DNA of 35,124 bases, from assembly GCF_022712115.1 (NCBI RefSeq), contig NZ_JALAHB010000169.1, positions 1 to 35,124 of the forward strand, in the 5' to 3' direction. Position numbers and translations under genes: made by a program. The stretch is from Brevibacterium sp. GTDB lineage: Bacteria > Actinomycetota > Actinomycetes > Actinomycetales > Brevibacteriaceae. Of this stretch, positions 8,016 to 16,313 are shown piece by piece; within the stretch, counting starts at the first letter, position 1, and each line of letters opens with the position of its first letter. The notes below the pieces were generated by a model. The model worked only from the letters and a program-made list of their open reading frames with translations. It searched no databases and had not been told where the DNA came from.

Positions 8016-9244
8016 TGCGGGGCTCGGCGGCGCCCAAGATCCTCGCCGTTGCCGATTCGGAGTCGTACCTCAAATGGGCAGCGCATCTGCTGGCGGGCCT
8101 GCAGGGCGCGGGGACGGCAGATTTCCGCACCGAGCTCCTGCTCCTCGACACCCCGCTGCTGCCGGTGCCGGAACAGCGGAGCGCGGCACTGACCGGCACA
8201 CGGTGGGAGGGGCGCTCCCCCGGTGTCGTGACGCGCAGAGCTCTGCGCGGGGAGCTCGAACGCCTGCGGCCGGACATCGTCCTGGCGGCGGCCACCGGTC
8301 CCGTCGTGCAGCAGATCCACTCCACCGCCGCCCGCGTGTCACCGCGCCCGGCGCTGCTCTCCGGCCTGCCCGGGGTGGGTCTGCCGGCGACCACGAAGGG
8401 GGCCCGGTACAGGCGCCTCGGCGACGCCTTCGTCACGCATTCGCATGCGGAGGCCGCCGCGTACCGCAGGGTGTACGGCGCGCTCCGGTACCCGGCGGAC
8501 ATCCTCGTGACCCGCCTGCCGATGCTGGCTTCAGCGGCACCGCCGGAACCTGTGCGGGGCGGTGGGCGGGTGCACCGGATCGTGTTCGCCCCGCAGGCCA
8601 AGGTCCCGCCGCTGCGCAGCCAGCGTCTGCAGATCCTGCGCGCCCTGGACGACTGGGCGCGGGCCGAGGCCGGACGGACGGTGGCGATCAAGCTCCGTTC
8701 GCGGGAGGGTGAGCAGGAGACCCACCACGAGCATGTGCCGTACCGCGAGCTGCTGGGGCGGATGCACACCTCCGGCGAGGCGAGCGCGCGGATGCGGCTG
8801 GAGTACGGGCCGATGGCCGAGTTCCTCACTCCCGGCACGGCGCTGGTGACGGTCTCCTCCACCGCCGCACTGGAGTCGCTGGACCGGGGCCTGCCGACGC
8901 TCGTCGTCTCCGACTTCGGGGTGAACGAGGAGATGCTGAACGCGGCGTTCTCCGGCTCCGGGCTCGAACGCACCCTGGAGCAGCTGCGCGCCGGTGACTT
9001 CCCGTTCCCCACGCGGGACTGGCTGCGGGAGAACTACTTCCACCCGCCGGAGGACTCCTTCGAACGCGCCCTGGTGCTGCTGGCCGCACGCTCCCGCCAG
9101 GCGCAGCTCACGGACCTGGGGCGGCAGGCGCTGGCACAGGATCTGCGAGGTGTGCGGGCGGAGCTCCGCACCCTCGCACCGGCGCCGGTCGTGAGCGCCT
9201 ACCGCAGCGGTGTCACCGCGCTGCGCAGGATCCGCAGCCGCTGA
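8009..9244 (+). CDS. DUF6716-like putative glycosyltransferase
   Basis: 411 residues. The start KILAVADSESYLKWAAHLL and the general layout match what I recall of actinobacterial proteins named DUF6716 putative glycosyltransferase, which occur beside sialic-acid genes. A late VTVSSTAALESLDRGLPTLV segment resembles the Ser/Thr-rich sugar-nucleotide region of GT-B enzymes. Start choice: ATG 8009 has GGACGAGG 6-7 bases upstream and overlaps the previous stop by seven bases. ATG 8015 (TGATG overlap) is an equally coupled alternative two codons later. An open frame reaching back to 7928 is rejected because it would overlap the upstream gene by 88 bases. Last gene of the operon. The exact reaction is unknown; likely another step on the same polymer. 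Confidence 0.7.
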   Translation: MLMRGSAAPKILAVADSESYLKWAAHLLAGLQGAGTADFRTELLLLDTPLLPVPEQRSAALTGTRWEGRSPGVVTRRALRGELERLRPDIVLAAATGPVVQQIHSTAARVSPRPALLSGLPGVGLPATTKGARYRRLGDAFVTHSHAEAAAYRRVYGALRYPADILVTRLPMLASAAPPEPVRGGGRVHRIVFAPQAKVPPLRSQRLQILRALDDWARAEAGRTVAIKLRSREGEQETHHEHVPYRELLGRMHTSGEASARMRLEYGPMAEFLTPGTALVTVSSTAALESLDRGLPTLVVSDFGVNEEMLNAAFSGSGLERTLEQLRAGDFPFPTRDWLRENYFHPPEDSFERALVLLAARSRQAQLTDLGRQALAQDLRGVRAELRTLAPAPVVSAYRSGVTALRRIRSR

Positions 9245-9312
9245 GCCGGGCAGCCGCACTGCGCAGGGCTCCGCCTCAGACGCTCCGCAGTTTCACCGCG
9301 GCTGAGCGCGGC

Positions 9313-9876
9313 TCACTCCACCACCTCGCGTGCGGCGCCGCGGTCCGGGAACACCCAGGTGCGGTAGGCCCAGAACCTGAAGACCATCGCGAGGCCGATC
9401 CCCACGATGTTCGTCGAGATGTTGTACGTGACCGGGTCGCGCATCTCCAGCAGGTACCACGTCATCCCCAGCGGTGCGACGACGATGACCATGCCGATCG
9501 CGTTCGCCACCGCGAACTTCCAGATCGTGGAGAACTCGGAGCCGGAGTCGCGGCCGCCGTAGGTGAGGAATCGGTTGCCCAGCCAGGCGACCGCCACGGA
9601 GACGAGGGTGGAGACCACCTTGGCCTTGATGGGGCTGCCGTCCAGCAGAGCAGGGATGCCGGCGAAGCCGAACAGCAGCAGATTCGAGAGCCCCACGTCC
9701 ACGATGTAGGAGATGCCGCCCACGGAGAGGAAGGACAGGACCTCACGGACGAAGCGGCGCAGCCGCACCCAGCGGGAGGCGCGCTCCGCGTCCGCGGCGC
9801 CGGCCTCGGCAGCCGCCGGCTGCGGACCGTCCTGCTCGGCGAGCTGTTCGGCGGTGTCCAATACGCGAGTCCTCAA
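9313..9876 (-). CDS. GtrA family membrane protein
   Basis: 187 residues with four predicted membrane helices, starting near FLSVGGISYIVDVGLSNLLL, and the conserved-looking WLGNRFLTYGG and FRFWAYRTWVF ends of GtrA/DPMS-associated proteins. The family helps move or make polyprenyl-phosphate-linked sugars for decoration of surface polymers. The stretch before the first helix (about 40 residues) is charged and Ala-rich. The start is uncertain: TTG 9876 gives the longest frame without a clear ribosome site, while TTG 9861 has GAGG nine bases upstream. It lies on the opposite strand, convergent with the nonulosonate operon (68-base gap), and downstream of the acyltransferase gene. It may serve the cell-wall polymer, but no partner polyprenyl-phosphate glycosyltransferase is next to it. 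Confidence 0.85.
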   Translation of the reverse strand: MRTRVLDTAEQLAEQDGPQPAAAEAGAADAERASRWVRLRRFVREVLSFLSVGGISYIVDVGLSNLLLFGFAGIPALLDGSPIKAKVVSTLVSVAVAWLGNRFLTYGGRDSGSEFSTIWKFAVANAIGMVIVVAPLGMTWYLLEMRDPVTYNISTNIVGIGLAMVFRFWAYRTWVFPDRGAAREVVE

Positions 9877-9927
9877 TCCGGGTGGGGCGCGCTGAGAGCA
9901 GCGGGCCCGTGGTGACGGTCATCCACT

Positions 9928-10998
9928 CTACGACCGGTGGCGGAGTGAGGATGCCTCCGACACCGCAGACTTGCTGGGGATCACCTCAGAACCAGAGCCC
10001 GGCACACGTCGCATCACGGCCGCGGCGAGCCGCTTGGAGGGTTCGGAGACGAGCCAGTGCAGCGGCCGCAACGACAGCACCTGAGCCAGCGCCCATGCGA
10101 GCAGCGCGCACAGCACCACGGCGCCCACCTGGACCCGCCGGTCGTACCCGCCGTCGTAGATCGAGGCCAGAGCCGGTGTGAGCACGATGACGGCCAGACC
10201 GTGAAGCAGATAGACCGAGAGCGAGCGGGCGCCCATCGTCGTCACCACGGTGCTCCGGGAGGGAACGCCTGCGAGGAGCGCGACGATGACCAGCAGGGAG
10301 ATGAGATAGAGGCAGAGCCGGACGAGGATGCCGTGGAGCGTGCCCACCTCGAGCCATTCGTAGTTCCGGCTGCCGTAGAGCCACTCGCGCTGGAGGTCTG
10401 CGATGAAGAGTGCCAGCAGCGGGCACATCGCGGCGAAGGCCAGACCCAGCTTGGTCCACAGCGGCATGGCGGACAGCCATGAGAGGGCGCAGGACCCGTA
10501 GACCTTGCCCAGGACGAACAGGGGCCAGAACACCAGCATGCGCGAGAGCGAGAACTCGTAGTCGGCGGCGGGAACCGCTCCGGCGAGCAGGCCGGTGGCG
10601 ACGGAGACCACGGCCATGATCCGCGGGACCCTCTCGATGAGCGGCACCGTGAGGTACCAGGCGATCATCGCGAAGAGGAACCACAGGATCCAGTGTGGTC
10701 TGATCCAGCTCCACTCGAAGGGATCGCCGGCGAACCGCTCCACGACGTAGTAGACGAGCTGTGCGGCGAGGAGCGTGAGGAGGAGGTTGAGGACCCGTTC
10801 GCCCAGCCGCTTCGACTTGGCGGTGATGCCCGCGAGGAACACGAAGGCCGGCATGTGGAACGCGTAGATCGAGGTGAGCACGAGGCGCCCGAGGCCGTCG
10901 TCCCACCCGGAGCTCAATCCCTCGAGCAGGTGCCCGAGAACCACGAGCACGATGAGAGCGCCCTTGGCGTTGTCGATCCGTCCGTCCCTCACAGGCAT
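9928..10998 (-). CDS. Acyltransferase-3 family integral membrane O-acyltransferase
   Basis: 356 residues with about ten hydrophobic segments. It begins DGRIDNAKGALIVLVVLGHLLE, the typical first helix of acyltransferase-3 enzymes with the His used in catalysis, followed by FHMPAFVFLAGI, another family hallmark. IRPHWILWFLFAMIAWYL is the usual third region. Such proteins O-acetylate wall polymers, capsules or glycolipids from a cytoplasmic acyl donor. The overall form resembles the fucose 4-O-acetylase type more than OatA, since no extracellular SGNH domain follows. The ATG at 10998 is clear, but no good ribosome site was seen. It could acetylate the nonulosonate polymer or teichoic acid of this locus; the true substrate is unknown. 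Confidence 0.85.
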   Translation of the reverse strand: MPVRDGRIDNAKGALIVLVVLGHLLEGLSSGWDDGLGRLVLTSIYAFHMPAFVFLAGITAKSKRLGERVLNLLLTLLAAQLVYYVVERFAGDPFEWSWIRPHWILWFLFAMIAWYLTVPLIERVPRIMAVVSVATGLLAGAVPAADYEFSLSRMLVFWPLFVLGKVYGSCALSWLSAMPLWTKLGLAFAAMCPLLALFIADLQREWLYGSRNYEWLEVGTLHGILVRLCLYLISLLVIVALLAGVPSRSTVVTTMGARSLSVYLLHGLAVIVLTPALASIYDGGYDRRVQVGAVVLCALLAWALAQVLSLRPLHWLVSEPSKRLAAAVMRRVPGSGSEVIPSKSAVSEASSLRHRS

Positions 10999-11264
10999 CG
11001 GGACAAACTAGCATCCGCTTCTGCACTTCCCCCGAACTCGCCTCATCATCCGCTCATACTTCTGTCAGGAAACGCAGAGCATTCATTCCGTGAATCGCAG
11101 AATCACCGCGGTCAGGGGATTCCCACTCGGCCCCATTCCCCCTTCAAGGCGCTTTCTTGAAACCGAGATGTACAGTGCGACAGCAGGAGAAAGAGAATCC
11201 GATGGCGAATCATCGAATTCCGACAATTACGCTTCACGGCATTTCCCCGACGCAGGAGACCTCG
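10999..11264. other. AT-richer intergenic region between divergent polymer genes
   Basis: 266 bases between the divergent acyltransferase and TagF-GT4 genes. The line at 11041-11100 is about 50% GC, far below the surroundings. It must hold the promoters for both directions. A TTCAAG...CTTGAA inverted repeat lies at 11143-11161, and TACAGT at 11171-11176 could be a -10 box. No gene was recognised. Confidence 0.4.
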
Positions 11265-13796
11265 ATGGCACAGCTTTCCTTCAGGAGTCGCGCGCACAGG
11301 CGCCTCGTCGCGGAGACGGTGGCCCGGTCCCGCCGCCTCCCCGTCAGGAAGAACACCGTCCTCTACGAGGCGAACTCCGGACGGGGAGCGGTCTGCAACC
11401 CTGAAGCGATATTCCGTGCACTCATGGCAGCACCGGACATGTCCCACCTCAAGCACCTCTGGGTGCTCGAGGAGGACTGCCTGAACGATCCGATCGTCGC
11501 GGAGTTCGAGAAGGCGAAGAATGTGCGCTTCATCGAGTACAAGTCCCTCGAGTACTACTACGCACTCGGAACGGCCGGCTATCTCGTCAACAATTCGACT
11601 TTCCCGCCGGAACTCTCCAAGAGACCGGAGCAGACCTACATCAACACCTGGCACGGCACGCCGCTCAAGCGGATGGGCTACGACGTCGAAGGCGGGGGCC
11701 CTGACACCCGGAACATCATCAAGAACTTCCTGGCAGCAGATTGGATTCTGTCGCCGAACCCCTTCACCACAGAGACCATGCTGCGCAAGGGCTATCGCCT
11801 CGACGGGATCTTCCGCGGGAAGATCGCCGAGGTCGGCTATCCGCGCGTCGACCACCAGTTCCAGGGCCCCCTGGGCCGCAAGCAGACACTGGAGCGTCTT
11901 CGCGCAAGCGGGACCGTGGTGCCCGCCGGTGCGAAGATCGCCCTGTACGCCCCCACCTGGAAGGGCGCGTCCTTCTACGATCCGCTCGACGAGATGGCCT
12001 CCACGGCGGAGTTCGTCACGGAGCTCCAGGAGCGCCTCGGTCCCGGCTGGCGGGTTCTCCTCAAGGTCCATCAGCGCGTCCTCGCGCAGGCGGATGCGCA
12101 TCCTGAGCTCCGCGACCGGCTCGTGCCGAACCACATCCCCGCCAATACGGCGCTCGCGGTCTCGGACGCACTGATCACGGACTACTCGAGCATCTTCTAC
12201 GACTACCAGGCCCTCGAACGGCCGATCCTGTTCTACATTCCCGACTACGACTCCTACTCCGGCTACCGCGGCCTCTACCAGGAGCCCGCGGACTGGCCCG
12301 GCCCCATCGTCACCACTGTCGAGGCCGCGGCGGAGGCTCTCCTCGCAGCTCCGGACGAGGCCGTGACGGACCGCCTCCGCGCCGCGCGGCAGACCTACAA
12401 CCCCCACGACGACGGACGAGCCTCGCAGCGTGTGGTGGACCTCGTGTTCCGCGGCAAGGACCCCGGCGGGACCGTGATCTCCGACTTCTCGGACGGGCGG
12501 ACGAGCCTGCTGCTCTATCCCGGCGGCCTGCTGCCCAACGGCATCACGAGTTCGTGCGTCAACATGCTCAACTCCCTGGACTTCGACCGCTTCGACGTCT
12601 CCGTGGCGTACGGCCACAGCACCAAGCCGGATGCGCTCAGCTTCCTCAGCCGGATCGATCCCCGCATCCGCCTGCTCCCCCGCATAGGCCGCTTCACCAC
12701 GGGCAAGAAGCCGCTGGAGCAGGTGCTCGGAGCCGAATTCCCCTGGGGAGACGACGCCCGCGCGCCCCGCGCCCGGAAGGACTTCCACGACGAGTGGCGG
12801 CGCTGCTTCGGAGACGCCCGCTTCGACCACGTCATCGACTTCTCCGGGTACGGACCTCTGTGGGCGGGGATCTTCGCCGCCGCGCCCTCGGGCGTGAAGT
12901 CCATCTGGCAGCACAACGACATGGTCTCCGAGGTGTCCAAGGAGATCAACGACTCCACGCCCCACGAACGCCGCCTCAAGCAGGTCTTCGACCTGTACAA
13001 CGACTTCGACACAGTGGTCGCCGTGTCGCCCAGCCTCTGCGAGCTCAACCGTGCCGGGCTCCAGCACTACGCGCCCCACACCGCCTTCACCTACGCGCGG
13101 AACCTCATCGACGGCGAGGCGGCTCTCGCCCGAGCCCGCCCGCGGTTCGAACTGCAGCGGCCCCAGGCAGAGGCTCCGCAGGGCGCGGATCTGCGGACGC
13201 AGGTCCGCCTGCTCACCGATGCGTACGGCGGCGAGGCCGTCGCCCAGGCGGTGGAGTTCGAGACCGTGCTCTCGACGTTCCTGCCGCCGTCCGAGGACAC
13301 CACCTTCCTCACGATCGGCCGGATGAGCCCGGAGAAGAACCAGGCGAGGATGATCCGCGCCTTCGCACAGGTGCACCGGGAGAACCCGGCCACGCGTCTG
13401 GTGATGGTGGGCGACGGCGTCCTCCGCGAGAGTCTGCGATCGCTGGTGCAGAGCCTGGGGCTCGGGGATGCGGTGGCACTCACGGGCCAGGTGTCCAATC
13501 CCTTCCCGCTGTACGAGGCAGCCGACTGCTTCGTCCTCTCCAGCGACTACGAGGGGCAGCCGATGGTCATCCTCGAGGCGAGGGTTCTCGATCTGCCCAT
13601 CGTGTCCACGCGGTTCGCCTCCGTGACGGATGCGCTCAGCGACGATCAGGGGCTCATCGTCGATCGCTCCGACGACGCGCTCGCCGAGGGCATGCGCGCC
13701 TATCTCGCGGGCGCCGTACCGCAGCAGGCGTTCGACTGGAAGGCGTACAACGCCCAGGCGCTCGGCGAGTTCCTCTCCGCGGTGAGGGCCGCGTGA
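11265..13796 (+). CDS. TagF/TagB-type CDP-glycerol glycerophosphotransferase fused to a GT4 glycosyltransferase
   Basis: 843 residues with two catalytic halves. The first, residues 20-395, is a CDP-polyol phosphotransferase domain: NTWHGTPLKRMGY with the catalytic-type H130, LYAPTWKG, KVHQRV and TDYSSIFYDY with D306. The second, residues 405-843, is a GT-B/GT4 glycosyltransferase with LLYPGGLLPNGITSS, a donor motif GRMSPEKNQ (R686) and the EX7E pair E763/E771 in DYEGQPMVILEA. It may build polyol-phosphate chains and glycosylate them in one polypeptide. Start choice: ATG 11265 has AGGAG six bases upstream. The in-frame ATG 11202 and TTG 11157 are possible but add an unconserved-looking lower-GC leader. 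The stop overlaps the next GTG. No membrane helix. Confidence 0.85.
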   Translation: MAQLSFRSRAHRRLVAETVARSRRLPVRKNTVLYEANSGRGAVCNPEAIFRALMAAPDMSHLKHLWVLEEDCLNDPIVAEFEKAKNVRFIEYKSLEYYYALGTAGYLVNNSTFPPELSKRPEQTYINTWHGTPLKRMGYDVEGGGPDTRNIIKNFLAADWILSPNPFTTETMLRKGYRLDGIFRGKIAEVGYPRVDHQFQGPLGRKQTLERLRASGTVVPAGAKIALYAPTWKGASFYDPLDEMASTAEFVTELQERLGPGWRVLLKVHQRVLAQADAHPELRDRLVPNHIPANTALAVSDALITDYSSIFYDYQALERPILFYIPDYDSYSGYRGLYQEPADWPGPIVTTVEAAAEALLAAPDEAVTDRLRAARQTYNPHDDGRASQRVVDLVFRGKDPGGTVISDFSDGRTSLLLYPGGLLPNGITSSCVNMLNSLDFDRFDVSVAYGHSTKPDALSFLSRIDPRIRLLPRIGRFTTGKKPLEQVLGAEFPWGDDARAPRARKDFHDEWRRCFGDARFDHVIDFSGYGPLWAGIFAAAPSGVKSIWQHNDMVSEVSKEINDSTPHERRLKQVFDLYNDFDTVVAVSPSLCELNRAGLQHYAPHTAFTYARNLIDGEAALARARPRFELQRPQAEAPQGADLRTQVRLLTDAYGGEAVAQAVEFETVLSTFLPPSEDTTFLTIGRMSPEKNQARMIRAFAQVHRENPATRLVMVGDGVLRESLRSLVQSLGLGDAVALTGQVSNPFPLYEAADCFVLSSDYEGQPMVILEARVLDLPIVSTRFASVTDALSDDQGLIVDRSDDALAEGMRAYLAGAVPQQAFDWKAYNAQALGEFLSAVRAA

Positions 13797-16294
13797 GTCC
13801 CCGCCGCGCGCGCCGTGCACTCACTGCGCTGGGACAACGCCTCACCGCACGGCTGCGGCCGGACGGACAGGAGAGGACGGCCTCACGTGCAGAGAGGGCC
13901 GGGAGCCCAGAGAGTGCGACGGGGACTACGGCCTCCGCTGCGGCCCCGGTGGCCTTCGGACCCGTGCACGGTGTGAGAGCTGATCTGCGCGCCGTGCACT
14001 GGGAGGGCCCCGAACTCCATGTGGAGGGGTGGGTGACGGTGGACGGCCGTGCGCGGAAAGCACCCCCGGTTCTCCGCGTGTTCATGGTCCCCGCCGGCGA
14101 CGAGCAGTCGTTCGACGATGCCGCGACCCTCCTGGCGGCCGGAACGGAGCTGAGGACGGAGCCCGCTCCCTGGCTCGACGTCAACGGCTTCGTGGACAAG
14201 AATCACGATCTCTCCTCCGCGGCCTTCCGCGCCGTGTGCCGGGTACAGGATCTCTGCGATTCCCCGCACGGCCGGGTGCAGCTGGTCGTGCAGTACGACC
14301 GGAAGGCCGCGCAGGTGACCTCCTTCACGCACAGGTACGGCTGGGGTTCGGCAGGCCATCTGCAGGCGCTCGTCGTCTCCGGCCGGCGCCTGGCACCGGA
14401 GTGGAGCGGGGAGCGCGGCCTGTGCCTCGTCCGGTCCTCACCCGCGGCCTTCGCGGACGGGCCGCCGCAGGCGCAGGGAGAGCAGATCGTGGTGCCCCTC
14501 CGGCTCGTTCCGGACTTCGTGCCGGTGAGCGCCGGGTGGAGCCTGGAGAAGGCCTCGTGCCCGGTGCCCCTCGACCTGTCCCGCAGTGCTGACGGCCGCA
14601 GCGAGCTGCGGATCGGCGCAGCCGGGCACACCCCTGCCTCAGGGTCCTGGGCCATCGCGCTGACCGGCGGCGACGGTGCGCGGCGGCACGTGCACTGGAA
14701 CAGCACGGACTGGGAGTACGTGCCTGTCTCCGGCGGCGCTCTCGAGAGAGGGACGGGCGGTCTGGTCCGGCTCACCCGTGCACCCCGTCGCTGCCCGGCG
14801 GCGGAGGTGACGCTCTCCGACGGGCGTCTCGCGATCACCCTGGCTGCGACGGCACCGGACTCCGTCTCGCATCTGCTGCTCCGCGGCGCACGCACGGAGC
14901 TCCGCGGTGAGCGCGCGGAAGCGTCGCGCTTCAGCATCCCCCTGGCACACCGCGCGTGGCAGGCGGAGGTGGACGCACCGCCCTCCGGCGGGTATCGCGC
15001 CTGGGCCGTGCTCGAGGACGGGGACGAGGTCCCCGTGGTCCTCACCGGACCGCTGAGCGCCCGGACTCCGCTCCCCCTGCAGGATCCCTCCGCCGCCATC
15101 CGCGCAGAGCATGCGCCGGACGGACAGCTCTACTTCGACTTCGCCGCGCCGCTCGGCCCCGACGAGAGGGGGCGCAGCAGCCGCAGATCGCTGGCCTCGG
15201 CCTGGACCGGCCCCGGCAGGCCCTCCCCCGCCGGCGGTGTGTTCCTGGAGTCCTGGTACGGCAAGACCGTCTCGGACAACCCTCCGGCCCTCCTCGAGGC
15301 GCTGCAGGCGGAGGGCGTGCCCGGCCCCTACTACGTCACGGTGGCGGACCGCTCGGTGGAGTACCCGGCCCAGGCGGAGCCGGTCATCGCGGGCGGCCGC
15401 GCGTACTGGCAGGCACTGGGCGCCAGCAGACTGGTCGTCTTCAACACCTGGCTGCCGGGCGGGTTCCGGAGGCACAGGGACCAGTACATCGTCCAGACCT
15501 GGCACGGCACGCCCCTCAAGGCCCTCGGTGCGGACGTGCCCCACCGGCGCGGCAAACCGGAAGCGGTGGAGCGGCTGCGGAAGGGCTCCCGCGAATGGGA
15601 TCTCCTCCTCTCCCAGAACCCCTACTCCACGGAGATCCTCCGCCGCGCCTACGCCTTCGAGGGCGAGGTCGCGGAGACCGGGTATCCGCGCAACGACCGT
15701 CTGAGCGGCAGCGGACGGAATGCGCTGCGTGCGCGTGCCCGTGCGGACCTGGGCCTCTCCCCCGAGGCCGCGGTGGTCCTCTACGCCCCCACGTTCCGCC
15801 CGGAGGCCAAGGGCAGCCTCGGCCCCCTGGACACGGCGGGGCTCATGGCGCGCCTTCCCAAGGACGCCGTGCTCCTCGCCCGGGGCCACAGCGTCACCCT
15901 GCGGCGGGGGAAGGACCTCAGGAGCGACCGGGTGGTGGATGTGACCTCGTATCCGGAGCCCGCGGACCTCATGGCCGCGGCCGACTGCCTGGTCACCGAC
16001 TACTCCTCCATCATGTTCGACTTCGCCGTCACGGGCAGGCCGATCCTGTACTTCACCCCCGACTACGAGGACTACCTGGAGACGGGCAGAGGCGGGTACT
16101 TCGATCTCGCCGCTGAGGCTCCAGGGCCGCTGCTGCGCACGGAGAGCGCGCTCGCGAAGGCGCTCACGGACACCCTGTACGGAGGCTGGGCCCCGTCCGA
16201 GGCCTACAGACGCTGGCAGCGGGAGTTCGTTCCCCACGACGACGGGGAGGCCGCCCGCAGACTGGCCGCCCGGATCTCCGCGGCGCTGCGCTGA
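13793..16294 (+). CDS. CDP-glycerol glycerophosphotransferase (TagF-like) with a long N-terminal extension
   Basis: 833 residues. The C-terminal third is a TagF/TagB catalytic domain: VQTWHGTPLKALGADV with H571, LLLSQNPYSTEIL, GYPRND, VLYAPTFRPE and VTDYSSIMFDF with D736, then YFTPDYEDYLETGRGGYFD. These fit a peripheral-membrane enzyme adding glycerol phosphate, or another polyol phosphate, from the CDP form to a lipid-linked wall polymer. The first 450 residues contain no catalytic motif. They look like two or three beta-rich segments (for example LHVEGWVTVDGRARKAPPVL), which other actinobacterial TagF proteins also carry. The first 60 residues are basic and Ala-rich. GTG 13793 overlaps the upstream stop (GTGA), so it is probably coupled to the TagF-GT4 gene. 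The ORF extends upstream to 12554 in frame, but that part lies inside the previous gene and is rejected. Confidence 0.85.
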   Translation: MSPRRARRALTALGQRLTARLRPDGQERTASRAERAGSPESATGTTASAAAPVAFGPVHGVRADLRAVHWEGPELHVEGWVTVDGRARKAPPVLRVFMVPAGDEQSFDDAATLLAAGTELRTEPAPWLDVNGFVDKNHDLSSAAFRAVCRVQDLCDSPHGRVQLVVQYDRKAAQVTSFTHRYGWGSAGHLQALVVSGRRLAPEWSGERGLCLVRSSPAAFADGPPQAQGEQIVVPLRLVPDFVPVSAGWSLEKASCPVPLDLSRSADGRSELRIGAAGHTPASGSWAIALTGGDGARRHVHWNSTDWEYVPVSGGALERGTGGLVRLTRAPRRCPAAEVTLSDGRLAITLAATAPDSVSHLLLRGARTELRGERAEASRFSIPLAHRAWQAEVDAPPSGGYRAWAVLEDGDEVPVVLTGPLSARTPLPLQDPSAAIRAEHAPDGQLYFDFAAPLGPDERGRSSRRSLASAWTGPGRPSPAGGVFLESWYGKTVSDNPPALLEALQAEGVPGPYYVTVADRSVEYPAQAEPVIAGGRAYWQALGASRLVVFNTWLPGGFRRHRDQYIVQTWHGTPLKALGADVPHRRGKPEAVERLRKGSREWDLLLSQNPYSTEILRRAYAFEGEVAETGYPRNDRLSGSGRNALRARARADLGLSPEAAVVLYAPTFRPEAKGSLGPLDTAGLMARLPKDAVLLARGHSVTLRRGKDLRSDRVVDVTSYPEPADLMAAADCLVTDYSSIMFDFAVTGRPILYFTPDYEDYLETGRGGYFDLAAEAPGPLLRTESALAKALTDTLYGGWAPSEAYRRWQREFVPHDDGEAARRLAARISAALR

Positions 16295-16313
16295 GACCGA
16301 TCAGGGAGGAAGC

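Noticed and set aside
11157-11176. TTGAAA and TACAGT as a promoter pair before the TagF-GT4 gene
   Set aside because: Only 8 bases separate the boxes, too few for a sigma-70 promoter. TACAGT alone remains a weak -10 candidate.
12554-13792. Upstream in-frame extension of the second TagF-like gene
   Set aside because: It lies fully inside the preceding gene in another frame and reads as Arg/Pro/Gly-rich noise. GTG 13793 with stop overlap is the natural start.
11112-13820. 902-residue open frame on the minus strand
   Set aside because: It is the antisense of the TagF-GT4 gene. Long antisense frames are common at this GC, and it has no recognisable motif.
14639-16237. 532-residue minus-strand open frame
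   Set aside because: Antisense of the TagF-like catalytic domain; composition typical of a shadow frame.
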